Origin: Elusimicrobiota bacterium
Lineage (GTDB): Bacteria; Elusimicrobiota; Elusimicrobia; UBA1565; JACRDR01
DNA: 5,678 bases
Assembly (NCBI GenBank): GCA_016212845.1
Contig: JACRDR010000489.1
Location: 1-5,678 of the forward strand
Reading direction: 5' to 3'
Made by a program: the position numbers and the translations under genes
The notes under the pieces: model-generated
The model's input: the letters and a program-made list of their open reading frames with translations, nothing else
The model's database searches: none
Told to the model about the DNA's origin: nothing
Part shown: piece after piece, positions 1-5,678 of the stretch
Numbering within the stretch: position 1 is the stretch's first letter
Layout of the letters: every line of letters starts with the position of its first letter

Positions 1-2
1 CC

Positions 3-1058
3 GAGTGGATCCGCGGCAACGATCCCGAGTACCGCTTCGCGCCCGCGTTCCTCCTGCGCCTCAACGCCTACGAGGTCCTCGTGCCCTACCTCCGGGACCA
101 CCCGCAGGAGGCGCGCGCGATCGTGCCGATGCTCTTCCCCGAGAAGCGCGCCGATGCGGTGGACGTCTCCGCCGACCAGATCCAGAACATCTTCGACAGC
201 CTCGCCTCCGATCCTCGCGGCAAGGAGGCGACGGTCGAGTTCGCCGAGGGCTGCCTCACCCAGCTCGCGATGGCCTCCGGCCCCGTGCGAGACAAGATCA
301 CGCTGTTTCTCCACCTCAACTGGAAGCGGCTGCCCTCCGAGGCGAAGGACGCGGCCGAGTTCGTGATCGGCCCGCCGCGCGACGAGCCGGAGAAGACGCC
401 GGCCGCCCGCGTGCCTCCGCCGTACGAGAGCTGGCCGAAGGAGGAGTGGCGCTTCACCCAGCACTTCGCCGACGAAAAGGACCTGCAGGACTGGGAGCGC
501 TTCTTCCGCGCCAAGGGCTACAAGCGCGAGGCCGCCGACGACGACGCCGTGATCCTGGCGCGCCAGGTGCCCGGCGGCCCCAAAGTCGTCCTGCTCGGCT
601 ACGCCTACACGTCGCTAGAGACCGGAATGATGTTCGGCCCGGCGCTTCGCCGCTTCCAGGCCGCGCTCGCCCGCGACGTCAGGGACCCGGAGCTCCAGGG
701 AGTCTTCGTCCGCGCGCACGCGCAGTTCCCGCGCACGCCCGCGTTCTCCGGCGCGAAACCCGGGCCCAAGCTGTGGTACGATGGCTCCTGCCGCGGCGCG
801 TGGGATTTGACTCGTTTGGCGGCCCTATGCCCGCATTGCTCTCTCGTGGGCAACGTGGGCTCCGGCCGGTCCTCGGTCAACAACCCGATGATCTGGGCGC
901 TCCTCGAAGGCCTGGCGCGGCGCGAAAGCTGGGAAGACCTGGCCAAGCGCATCAAGGCCGCCGTCCCCGAGTATCACACGCGGCTGATCGGCCCCTGGAC
1001 CACGCCGTTCTCCCAGGAGCTGAAGACGCTGAAGAAAGCCAAGCCGAAGAGGACCTGA
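3..1058 (+). CDS. Uncharacterised protein, 5'-truncated, with a putative caspase-like (clan CD) Cys-His domain
   Basis: The frame is open from the window edge, so the true start lies upstream; a GTG at 81 is only an internal valine candidate. 351 residues are visible, numbered here from the codon at 3. Residues 1-125 are predicted mostly helical, with no motif I recognise. A Pro-rich linker (about 130-145) leads to a second domain: a WRFTQHFADEKDLQDW segment (149-164), a hydrophobic strand KVVLLGYAY (194-202), a strand ending in His239 (VFVRAH), then Cys263 in YDGSCRGAWDL, then GSGRSSVNNP (286-295) and ALLEGLA. A strand ending in His, followed by a strand ending in Ser-Cys-x-Gly, then a G-rich and Asn-rich segment, is the order seen in caspase/clostripain-type Cys-His domains. 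This is pattern recognition, not a homology search. The tail is Lys-rich (339-351), and C276/C279 form a lone CPHC. The stop overlaps the next start by one base, so the two genes are probably one operon. Being coding is near certain; the peptidase assignment is tentative. Confidence 0.85.
   Translation, partial: EWIRGNDPEYRFAPAFLLRLNAYEVLVPYLRDHPQEARAIVPMLFPEKRADAVDVSADQIQNIFDSLASDPRGKEATVEFAEGCLTQLAMASGPVRDKITLFLHLNWKRLPSEAKDAAEFVIGPPRDEPEKTPAARVPPPYESWPKEEWRFTQHFADEKDLQDWERFFRAKGYKREAADDDAVILARQVPGGPKVVLLGYAYTSLETGMMFGPALRRFQAALARDVRDPELQGVFVRAHAQFPRTPAFSGAKPGPKLWYDGSCRGAWDLTRLAALCPHCSLVGNVGSGRSSVNNPMIWALLEGLARRESWEDLAKRIKAAVPEYHTRLIGPWTTPFSQELKTLKKAKPKRT
1047..1053 (+). promoter_or_regulatory. 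Ribosome binding site of the CFA-synthase-family gene
   Basis: AAGAGGA lies inside the last codons of the upstream gene and ends 4 bases before the ATG at 1058 (GAGG core with a 5-base spacer). It supports ATG 1058 as the start, rather than any codon further upstream in the same long open frame. Together with the TGATG stop-start overlap it suggests coupled translation. Confidence 0.7.
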
Positions 1059-2233
1059 TGTCGACCCGACTTCTCGACCAAGCCGCCGACAAGATGAACT
1101 GGCTGTTCCCCGAGATGCCCTACGTCATCCGCATCTCGTACGGGGGCCAAAGCCGCGCCGTCGGACACGGCCCGGACCGCGCCGAGATGGCCTGCAAGAC
1201 GCGCGAGTCGCTCGCGGCGATCGCCCGCTCCGACATCGCGACGTTCCTGGACCACTACGTGGTCGGCGACGCCGACATCAACGGCGACATGTACGCGTTC
1301 GTCGGCGCCCGCGCCCACGTCCGCGAGGACGGCCTCTGGCGCGTGGGAGCGTGGCAGCGCCTGCGCTACGCCTGGCTCTCGATGTTCCCCTCGCCCGTGC
1401 GCCGGAAGCTGATCGCCGTCAGCTCCCACTACGATCTCTCCAACGAGTTCATCCTCTCCTACCTCGACCAGAAGACGAAGGCCTACTCCTGCGCCATCTG
1501 GAAGGACGCGGCGAACGTCTCGCAGCCTTGGGACCAGACCCTCGACGACGCGCAGCACGACAAGCACATGATCGCGGCCGAGCACCTCGAGCTCCAGCCC
1601 GACGACCGGTTCCTGGACATCGGCTGCGGCTACGGCTACATGGTGCATCTCGCCGAGACCCAGTTCGGCTGCAAGAAGGCCACCGGCATTACGCTCTCGA
1701 AGAACCAGGTCGACACCGGCTTCTCCCGGAACCTGCAGCTGAAGCACTACTTCGAGCTGCCGGCCGAGGGCCAGTTCGACAAGATCTATACGTGCGGCAT
1801 GATCTCGCATTTGGACAAGTCCGAGGTCAGCCGCTACTACCGCCACGTGTACGGCCTCCTGCGAAAGGGCGGACGCGTGTGGTTCCACATGATCTCGCCG
1901 CCCGCGAGCCTCTCGGGCATCACGAACTACAACACGATCTCGGGCACGTTCAGCCAAAAGTACGTCTTTCCCGACCACTACCAGTTCCCGGCCTCCAAGC
2001 ACATCCGCATCATGGAGGAGACCGGCTTCCGCATCCGGCAGGTCTACTTCCGCTACGGCCACTACAACAAGACGCTCCGCCACTGGTACCAGCGATTCGT
2101 CGACAACCTGCCTCAGACGCGCCATCTCATCACGCCCGAGATCGAACGGTCGTGGCACCTGTTCCTGACCTACGCCTCGATCATCGACGGACCCGGCGCC
2201 TACATCAAGCAGTACGTCTGCGAACGGCCGTAG
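1058..2233 (+). CDS. Cyclopropane-fatty-acyl-phospholipid synthase family SAM-dependent methyltransferase with altered active site
   Basis: 391 residues, close to the usual size of bacterial CFA synthases (about 380-400). Residues 1-110 match the N-terminal accessory domain in outline (HYVVGDADINGD, 67-78). The catalytic domain follows: SSHYDLSNEF (122-131), YSCAIW with the active-site Cys145, the SAM-binding loop FLDIGCGYGY (185-194), ATGITLSKNQ (208-217), GMISHL (247-252), FHMIS with His277 and Ile279, and GHYNKTL with Tyr336. Relative to E. coli CFA synthase, the bicarbonate-site residues Cys139, His266, Ile268 and Tyr317 are kept, but Glu239 of the GMFEH motif is Ser250. The DYR motif before it reads HYF (230-232). 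Family members transfer a methyl group from S-adenosylmethionine to unsaturated acyl chains at the membrane surface. With these changes, the reaction or substrate here may differ, or activity may be lost. ATG 1058 is chosen for its SD, its overlap with the upstream stop, and because family similarity begins soon after it. A CFA-like methyltransferase of other specificity is the main alternative. Confidence 0.93.
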   Translation: MSTRLLDQAADKMNWLFPEMPYVIRISYGGQSRAVGHGPDRAEMACKTRESLAAIARSDIATFLDHYVVGDADINGDMYAFVGARAHVREDGLWRVGAWQRLRYAWLSMFPSPVRRKLIAVSSHYDLSNEFILSYLDQKTKAYSCAIWKDAANVSQPWDQTLDDAQHDKHMIAAEHLELQPDDRFLDIGCGYGYMVHLAETQFGCKKATGITLSKNQVDTGFSRNLQLKHYFELPAEGQFDKIYTCGMISHLDKSEVSRYYRHVYGLLRKGGRVWFHMISPPASLSGITNYNTISGTFSQKYVFPDHYQFPASKHIRIMEETGFRIRQVYFRYGHYNKTLRHWYQRFVDNLPQTRHLITPEIERSWHLFLTYASIIDGPGAYIKQYVCERP

Positions 2234-2263
2234 TGCCGATTGGTTTTCCGAGCGCGGTCCGAT

Positions 2264-2291
2264 CGCCCTAAGCCCGTTCGGGACTTAGGCG
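2264..2291 (+). terminator. Bulged hairpin after the CFA-family gene, possible terminator
   Basis: CGCC (2264-2267), TAAG (2269-2272) and CCC (2273-2275) pair with GGG (2280-2282), CTTA (2284-2287) and GGCG (2288-2291). This gives 11 base pairs with single-base bulges at C2268 and A2283 and a GTTC loop. It begins 30 bases after the stop at 2233 and lies 37 bases before the next start. No T-run follows, so it is not a canonical rho-independent terminator. It could end the two-gene transcript, protect its 3' end, or sit in the 5' leader of the next gene. It is the only structure seen in the 2234-2328 gap, where no convincing promoter is visible. Confidence 0.4.
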
Positions 2292-2328
2292 CCTGTTCGG
2301 TCCGCCCGAATCAAGGCATCCTGCGTCG

Positions 2329-2373
2329 GTGCGCGGTCTGCTCCTAGGACTGTTCCTCTCGTGCGCCAACGCG
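2329..2373 (+). other. Signal-peptide coding segment of the exported protein
   Basis: Encodes residues 1-15, with a one-Arg n-region, a Leu/Phe core and an A-N-A cleavage motif. A type I cut after Ala15 is favoured. A type II cut before Cys12 is possible, since Leu-Phe-Leu-Ser-Cys is close to the lipobox pattern, but Arg2 sits very near the core and Phe at -3 is not the preferred residue. Confidence 0.65.
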
Positions 2374-4383
2374 TCGGACTGGCTGCCCGCCGACCCCGGC
2401 GGCGCGGCCTCGGACTCGGACGTCTCGGCTCCCGACAAGCTGACGTTTTGGGAGCGCCTGCAGGACCGCACCTTCGACGGACTCTGCCGCCAGGCCAAGA
2501 TCCCGCTCTCCGTCGGCCGCCGAGTCGGCGACTTCATCGACCCGGGAGCTGGGTTCGACCGCTATCTCCGCCAGCTTCCGACGGGAGAGCTCGCGATTAT
2601 CGATGAAGTGGGGCTCTCGCTGCCGTTCGGCTGGCTCCCGAGAGGCTCCTTCGACCGGGGCACGCTGCACGCGAACTTCGACCTCGAACTCGGAGCTCGA
2701 ATTCAGGGGCGGTCGATCGTCGTTCGCCGCCTCGAGTCTCCGAAGGCGTGCGCGGAACTCTCCAAGCTCGCGGACTTCCGCACGATCAAGACCGCCCTCC
2801 CCGCGACCGCGGAGCGGATCGCCGGCATGGCGGTGGGCGAGATATGGCAGCTCCCCGTCGAGTTCCGCGTCGGCGTGGGCGGAGGGCTCGGCGACGAGAT
2901 TTCCTTCCCGCTGGTCATCGGCCTCGGCGCGCACCGGGAGGCAGGCGTCACCGTCACGCTCCGCCGGCTGGATGAGGCGACTCTCAGATTCCGCCTCCGG
3001 CTCGAGAGCGCGAACGTCTACGACGCGCGCGGACGCATCAACGCGAATATCCCCGTGCTGCTGCTGGGCCTGCCGGGCGGAGAGACCGCGTTCCTCGGCG
3101 CCGTCGGCTCTCTCTCGCGAGGACTCGCGCGCTCGCTCAACGAGTACCTCGCCGTCCAGTTGAACGTCGAGCGCGGCCGGAGCGCAGGAACGAGGCAGGC
3201 GCTCGAATACGTGCTCGATCCCCGCGACTCCGGGGAAATGGAGAAGCTGGCGCGGGCGATCAAAGGAGACCTGAGCGTGCTCGCGCTGCTCAAGCGCGCC
3301 GTTACGCCCGTTCACGACGACCCTTGGGAGGCCCTCGAAGCCGAGCCATCCTTCGAAGGCGAAGACCGCTGGCGCAGCCGGCACGCGCCGTTCAAGTTCC
3401 AAGTCCCCTTCCTCGCGCGCTTCGACTCCGATTCCACGTCCGAAGCGGACCGCGTGTTCGTCGACGGCGGCGAATACTCGGTCTTCCGGTCGGAGAAGCG
3501 CTCGCGCAGAGCGTTCTTGAGCCTGCCCGTGCTGGGCGATCTCTACGCTCGCGACGCGCAAAAGAACGCGGACGTGGTCGTGCGCCGGAACGAAGACGGG
3601 ACGGCGCTCGGCCCTGCGATCGTCTACGTGCAGCAGGAAGGCTTCATCCGCCAGGACGGCCACGACGCGCGCGCCGCGGTCGAGCGAGCGAACGGACTGC
3701 TATCGGGAAGCGGCAAAACCGCGCTTCCGGTCGACCGCATCGCGCCGCCGAGCCCGCGAAATGTTCCCGGCGCCTTTTGGCGCGAGTCGGAGCACCGGCG
3801 CGGCGTGGCCGCGCTGACCGTCGTCATGGACGAGGAGGCGGTGCGCCAAGTGCTGCGCGGCACGACGCGGGCGCTCCTGCTCGCCTACGTAGGCGCCCTG
3901 GAAGGCCCGGCGCGGACCATGGGCGAGTGGCTGCTCGAGCACGCGCGGACTCGAGGAGCCAAAGTCGAGGTCGACCGGTCGGAGGCCTTCGCCGCGGCGC
4001 GCGCGATCTCCCGCGCCACGGGCGAGCCGCTCCGGAAGCTCCTGTGGACGCTTTGGCGGGCGGATCGCCTCGTCGAAGGCCTCTCCGCCGGCCTGTTCGA
4101 AGCTCGGAGAGCACCCACCGCGGAGGCGCGAGCCGGCGGGCTAGCGCGCCGGCGCGCGGGGGGGCGGGGACGCCGGGCCTACGGCGACGCGCTGCGCGTT
4201 CTGCTGCGGCTCGTGAACCCGGCGAACGTGTCCGCGGAGTTCCTGCTGGATATCGCCGGAGGCTCGGCGCCGGGGAGCCGCTCGCGCTGGACCCTGCATG
4301 CCGACGCCGAGAGGGACCCGCTCCTCGACGGAGCGCTGCAAGCGAGGAACCGCTTCCGCGCGCCGTCGCTGCTCAGCGACTAA
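2329..4383 (+). CDS. Large exported protein of unknown function
   Basis: 684 residues; I do not recognise the family. The N-terminus MRGLLLGLFLSCANA is a short signal peptide: one Arg, a hydrophobic core at 3-11 and an Ala-x-Ala cleavage site before Ser16, so the protein probably acts outside the cytoplasm. Cys12 preceded by LFLS resembles a lipobox, so a lipoprotein cannot be excluded. Residues 86-280 alternate polar and hydrophobic residues and are rich in Gly, Leu and Val, as in beta-sheet domains (for example LPVEFRVGVGGG at 175-186 and VTVTLRRL at 207-214). Residues 295-330 and 500-595 look helical. Residues 600-616 are Arg/Gly-rich and low in complexity. No catalytic motif is evident. 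The GTG start has only a weak AAGG 12 bases upstream, but it places the signal peptide exactly at the N-terminus. It is a single gene downstream of a hairpin gap and converges on the pseudouridine synthase, with overlapping stops. The coding call rests on the long frame, strong third-position GC and the signal peptide. Confidence 0.85.
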   Translation: MRGLLLGLFLSCANASDWLPADPGGAASDSDVSAPDKLTFWERLQDRTFDGLCRQAKIPLSVGRRVGDFIDPGAGFDRYLRQLPTGELAIIDEVGLSLPFGWLPRGSFDRGTLHANFDLELGARIQGRSIVVRRLESPKACAELSKLADFRTIKTALPATAERIAGMAVGEIWQLPVEFRVGVGGGLGDEISFPLVIGLGAHREAGVTVTLRRLDEATLRFRLRLESANVYDARGRINANIPVLLLGLPGGETAFLGAVGSLSRGLARSLNEYLAVQLNVERGRSAGTRQALEYVLDPRDSGEMEKLARAIKGDLSVLALLKRAVTPVHDDPWEALEAEPSFEGEDRWRSRHAPFKFQVPFLARFDSDSTSEADRVFVDGGEYSVFRSEKRSRRAFLSLPVLGDLYARDAQKNADVVVRRNEDGTALGPAIVYVQQEGFIRQDGHDARAAVERANGLLSGSGKTALPVDRIAPPSPRNVPGAFWRESEHRRGVAALTVVMDEEAVRQVLRGTTRALLLAYVGALEGPARTMGEWLLEHARTRGAKVEVDRSEAFAAARAISRATGEPLRKLLWTLWRADRLVEGLSAGLFEARRAPTAEARAGGLARRRAGGRGRRAYGDALRVLLRLVNPANVSAEFLLDIAGGSAPGSRSRWTLHADAERDPLLDGALQARNRFRAPSLLSD
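4144..4157. repeat. Perfect 14-base GC palindrome inside the exported-protein gene
   Basis: GCGCGCCGGCGCGC equals its own reverse complement and is followed directly by seven G (4158-4164), C and four more G. It encodes part of the Arg/Gly-rich stretch near residues 606-612. The sequence is certain, but function is doubtful: such palindromes arise readily in GC-rich coding DNA. It is also a place where sequencing slippage could occur, although the frame is the same and looks coding on both sides. Confidence 0.6.
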
Positions 4384-5327
4384 AGGTTCCGGAGAAGCAT
4401 CCAGTACGCCTTGAAGTCCTTCGGAAGCGGCGCGGTGAACTGCGCCGGCTTCTTGGTCTTCGGATGGACGAACCGAAGCTGGTAGGCGTGGAGCATCAGC
4501 CGCGGCGGATCGGGCAGACGGTACTCCGAAAGCTTCGCTCGCTCCGGGCCGCGTATCGACTCAGGGTCCCCGAGCACCGGAAGCCCGACCTCGGCCAGGT
4601 GGACGCGGATCTGATGGGTGCGGCCGGTCTTCGGCCGCGCCTCGACGAGAGAAGCGCCCGTGGCGGTCTCGACGATCTTGAACTCGGTCTGCGAGGGGCG
4701 GCCCCAGGGCAGGACCTCCATGCGGCGCCGGCCCGGCTGGCGGCCGACGGGCGCGTTGACGTCGATCCTCTTCTGCTCGGGCGCGCCCAAGACGATCGCG
4801 CGGTAGGTCTTGGCGATTTCGCGCTCGGCGAAGCCTTCGACGAGCTTGGCGTGAGCCGCCGGCGTTTTGGCGACGAGCAGGACGCCGCTCGTCGGCCGGT
4901 CGAGACGGTGCACGAGACCGCAGCGGGGCGTGCCCGCTTTCGCGATCTCCGGGCGGACGCGAAGCAGGAGACCCGCGAGGTTCGGATCGGGCTCGCGGGA
5001 AGCGGCCTCGGGCTCCTTCAGCCACGTCTCGCCGAGCGGATGCATGAGCAGGCCGCTCGGCTTGTTCAGCACGATCAAGGACGAGTCCTCGTGGATCACC
5101 CACGAGTCGAAGTCGAGGCCGGGCCAAGCGTCGCGCTCGTGGTCCTGGACTTTGTGGTCGCCGTCCTTAACCTTGTTGTCGGGGCGCTTCACCGCGCCGC
5201 CCACGGTCACGCGCCCGCGCTCGATCAAATCCTTGCAGAAGCCGCGCGTGAACTCCGGCAGCCGCCGGGCCAGAAAGCGGTCGAGCCGCTCTCCGGGCAT
5301 GTCGACGTCGATTTGGCGCTTCTTCAC
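4380..5327 (-). CDS. RluA-family rRNA pseudouridine synthase (RluC/RluD type) with S4 domain
   Basis: 315 residues, normal for RluC/RluD-type enzymes (about 300-330), which isomerise specific uridines of 23S rRNA to pseudouridine in the cytoplasm. An N-terminal S4 RNA-binding domain (about 13-60: ERLDRFLARRLPEFTR, IERGRVTVGG) is followed by the synthase domain: VLNKPSGLLMHP (86-97), the catalytic HRLDRPTSGVLLVAKT (140-155) with Asp143 as nucleophile, KTYRAIVLG (173-181), GRTHQIRVHL (235-244), VLGDP (251-255) and RLMLHA (276-281). All hallmark residues are present. The open frame runs upstream to 5396, but GTG 5327 is chosen: it overlaps the lgt stop as GTGA, has a good SD, and puts the S4 domain at the N-terminus, whereas the extra 23 codons lie within lgt. 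Whether it targets RluC sites (955/2504/2580) or RluD sites (1911/1915/1917) cannot be told from sequence alone. In some bacteria an RluD-type gene sits beside lspA, so a lipoprotein-processing neighbour is in keeping. Confidence 0.96.
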   Translation of the reverse strand: MKKRQIDVDMPGERLDRFLARRLPEFTRGFCKDLIERGRVTVGGAVKRPDNKVKDGDHKVQDHERDAWPGLDFDSWVIHEDSSLIVLNKPSGLLMHPLGETWLKEPEAASREPDPNLAGLLLRVRPEIAKAGTPRCGLVHRLDRPTSGVLLVAKTPAAHAKLVEGFAEREIAKTYRAIVLGAPEQKRIDVNAPVGRQPGRRRMEVLPWGRPSQTEFKIVETATGASLVEARPKTGRTHQIRVHLAEVGLPVLGDPESIRGPERAKLSEYRLPDPPRLMLHAYQLRFVHPKTKKPAQFTAPLPKDFKAYWMLLRNL

Positions 5328-5678
5328 GCAGAGCTCTCCTTGGGTCGAACGGCGTTCCAGACCAGGACGCCCGCCGCGAGCGCGATCGCGGTCCACTGCG
5401 CGGGCGAGAGCCCGAGCAGGAACCCGCCGCGATCGTCGGCCCGCGTGAACTCCACGAGAAAGCGGAGCACCGAGTAGAGCAGGACGTAGGTCATGAAGGC
5501 GCAGCCGGGCCGGGCCTTGCCCTCGAGACGCCGCTGCAGCACGCCCCAGACCGCGCCGGCGACGAGGAGGTTGCCCAAGCTTTCGTAGAGCTGCGACGGG
5601 TGAAGCTTCACTCCGAGCAGGGCGTCCGGCACGAGGCTGCGCCGGTCGGTGAAGCTTACGCCCCTGGGCAGGCTCGTC
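5324..5678 (-). CDS. lgt: Prolipoprotein diacylglyceryl transferase, C-terminal part
   Basis: 117 C-terminal residues; the start lies beyond the right edge. Lgt is an inner-membrane enzyme that moves a diacylglyceryl group from phosphatidylglycerol to the lipobox cysteine of prolipoproteins, the first step of lipoprotein maturation. Numbering from the codon at 5677: TSLPRGVSFTD (1-11) matches the periplasmic segment, LHPSQLYESL (25-34) is the family signature, and YSVLRFLVEFTR (68-79) holds Tyr68 and Arg72, matching E. coli Tyr235 and Arg239, which are needed for activity. Three hydrophobic segments (about 35-48, 59-77, 91-110) fit the last membrane helices. The end, VRPKESSA, is short and polar. 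The TGA stop shares four bases with the next gene's GTG, so the two form an operon. An upstream lspA is plausible but outside the window. Confidence 0.96.
   Translation of the reverse strand, partial: TSLPRGVSFTDRRSLVPDALLGVKLHPSQLYESLGNLLVAGAVWGVLQRRLEGKARPGCAFMTYVLLYSVLRFLVEFTRADDRGGFLLGLSPAQWTAIALAAGVLVWNAVRPKESSA
5336..5341 (-). promoter_or_regulatory. Ribosome binding site of the pseudouridine synthase
   Basis: On the minus strand AAGGAG lies 8 bases before the GTG at 5327, inside the last codons of lgt. This is a strong match to the 16S anti-SD and decides the start in favour of GTG 5327 over the longer open frame. Confidence 0.8.

Noticed and set aside
828..842. CPHC pair as a zinc-binding site
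   Set aside because: There is only one Cys-x-x-Cys pair in the visible protein and no second pair or nearby His/Cys cluster to complete a site.
5..1057. Open frame running in phase into the CFA-family gene, suggesting a 742-residue fusion protein
   Set aside because: The upstream part translates to Arg/Pro/Ala-rich low-complexity sequence typical of an out-of-frame reading of GC-rich DNA, while frame 3 over the same bases gives a balanced protein; an SD and ATG at 1058 mark the real start.
974..2158. 394-residue antisense open frame across the CFA-family gene
   Set aside because: It mirrors the codon structure of a verified gene; the translation is Val/Leu/Arg/Asp-rich without motifs.
2240..2268. 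Possible promoter with a TTGGTT -35 box before the exported-protein gene
   Set aside because: No acceptable -10 box is found at 16-18 bases spacing, so the match is not better than chance.
2344..3663. 439-residue antisense open frame across the exported-protein gene
   Set aside because: It is charge-rich low-complexity sequence from the strand opposite a GC-rich gene. The plus frame is longer, has a signal peptide, and continues to 4383.
5328..5396. Upstream extension of the pseudouridine synthase by 23 codons
   Set aside because: The extension lies wholly inside lgt, is Arg/Gly-rich, and has no family match; GTG 5327 has a strong SD.
3324..5477. 717-residue plus-strand open frame spanning two genes
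   Set aside because: It reads out of frame through the exported-protein gene and then antisense to the pseudouridine synthase and lgt, whose family motifs are unmistakable on the minus strand.

Overview
The window is GC-rich, almost wholly coding bacterial DNA with strong G/C preference at third codon positions, GTG as well as ATG starts, and tight or overlapping gene junctions. The two recognisable housekeeping genes (lgt, and an S4-domain RluA-family pseudouridine synthase) show a bacterium but do not fix the phylum. A high-GC lineage with many uncharacterised proteins (for example Elusimicrobiota, Myxococcota or Acidobacteriota) would fit; this is inference, and no marker gene in the window settles it.

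Layout. (1) From about 1 to 1058, plus strand: the C-terminal 351 residues of a protein whose start lies before the window. Its C-terminal half has the outline of a caspase/clostripain-like (clan CD) Cys-His domain, with His at 717-719 and Cys at 789-791. (2) 1058-2233, plus strand: a complete 391-residue member of the cyclopropane-fatty-acyl-phospholipid synthase family, overlapping the previous stop by one base (TGATG), so the two are probably co-translated. It keeps most family motifs, but the active-site Glu is Ser and the DYR motif reads HYF. (3) 2234-2328: a 95-base gap with a bulged hairpin. (4) 2329-4383, plus strand: a 684-residue exported protein of unknown function with a short signal peptide. 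(5) On the minus strand, read right to left, the C-terminal 117 residues of Lgt (5678 to 5324), then a complete 315-residue pseudouridine synthase (5327 to 4380), joined by a 4-base GTGA overlap.

How the genes relate. The left pair looks like a translationally coupled two-gene unit combining a possible cysteine-peptidase-like protein with a lipid or small-molecule methyltransferase homologue; this is the least ordinary part of the window. The right pair is a housekeeping operon: lipoprotein maturation at the membrane and rRNA modification. The exported protein and the pseudouridine synthase converge, and their stop codons overlap by four bases, leaving no intergenic terminator. No RNA genes, CRISPR arrays, insertion sequences, attachment sites or origins were seen.
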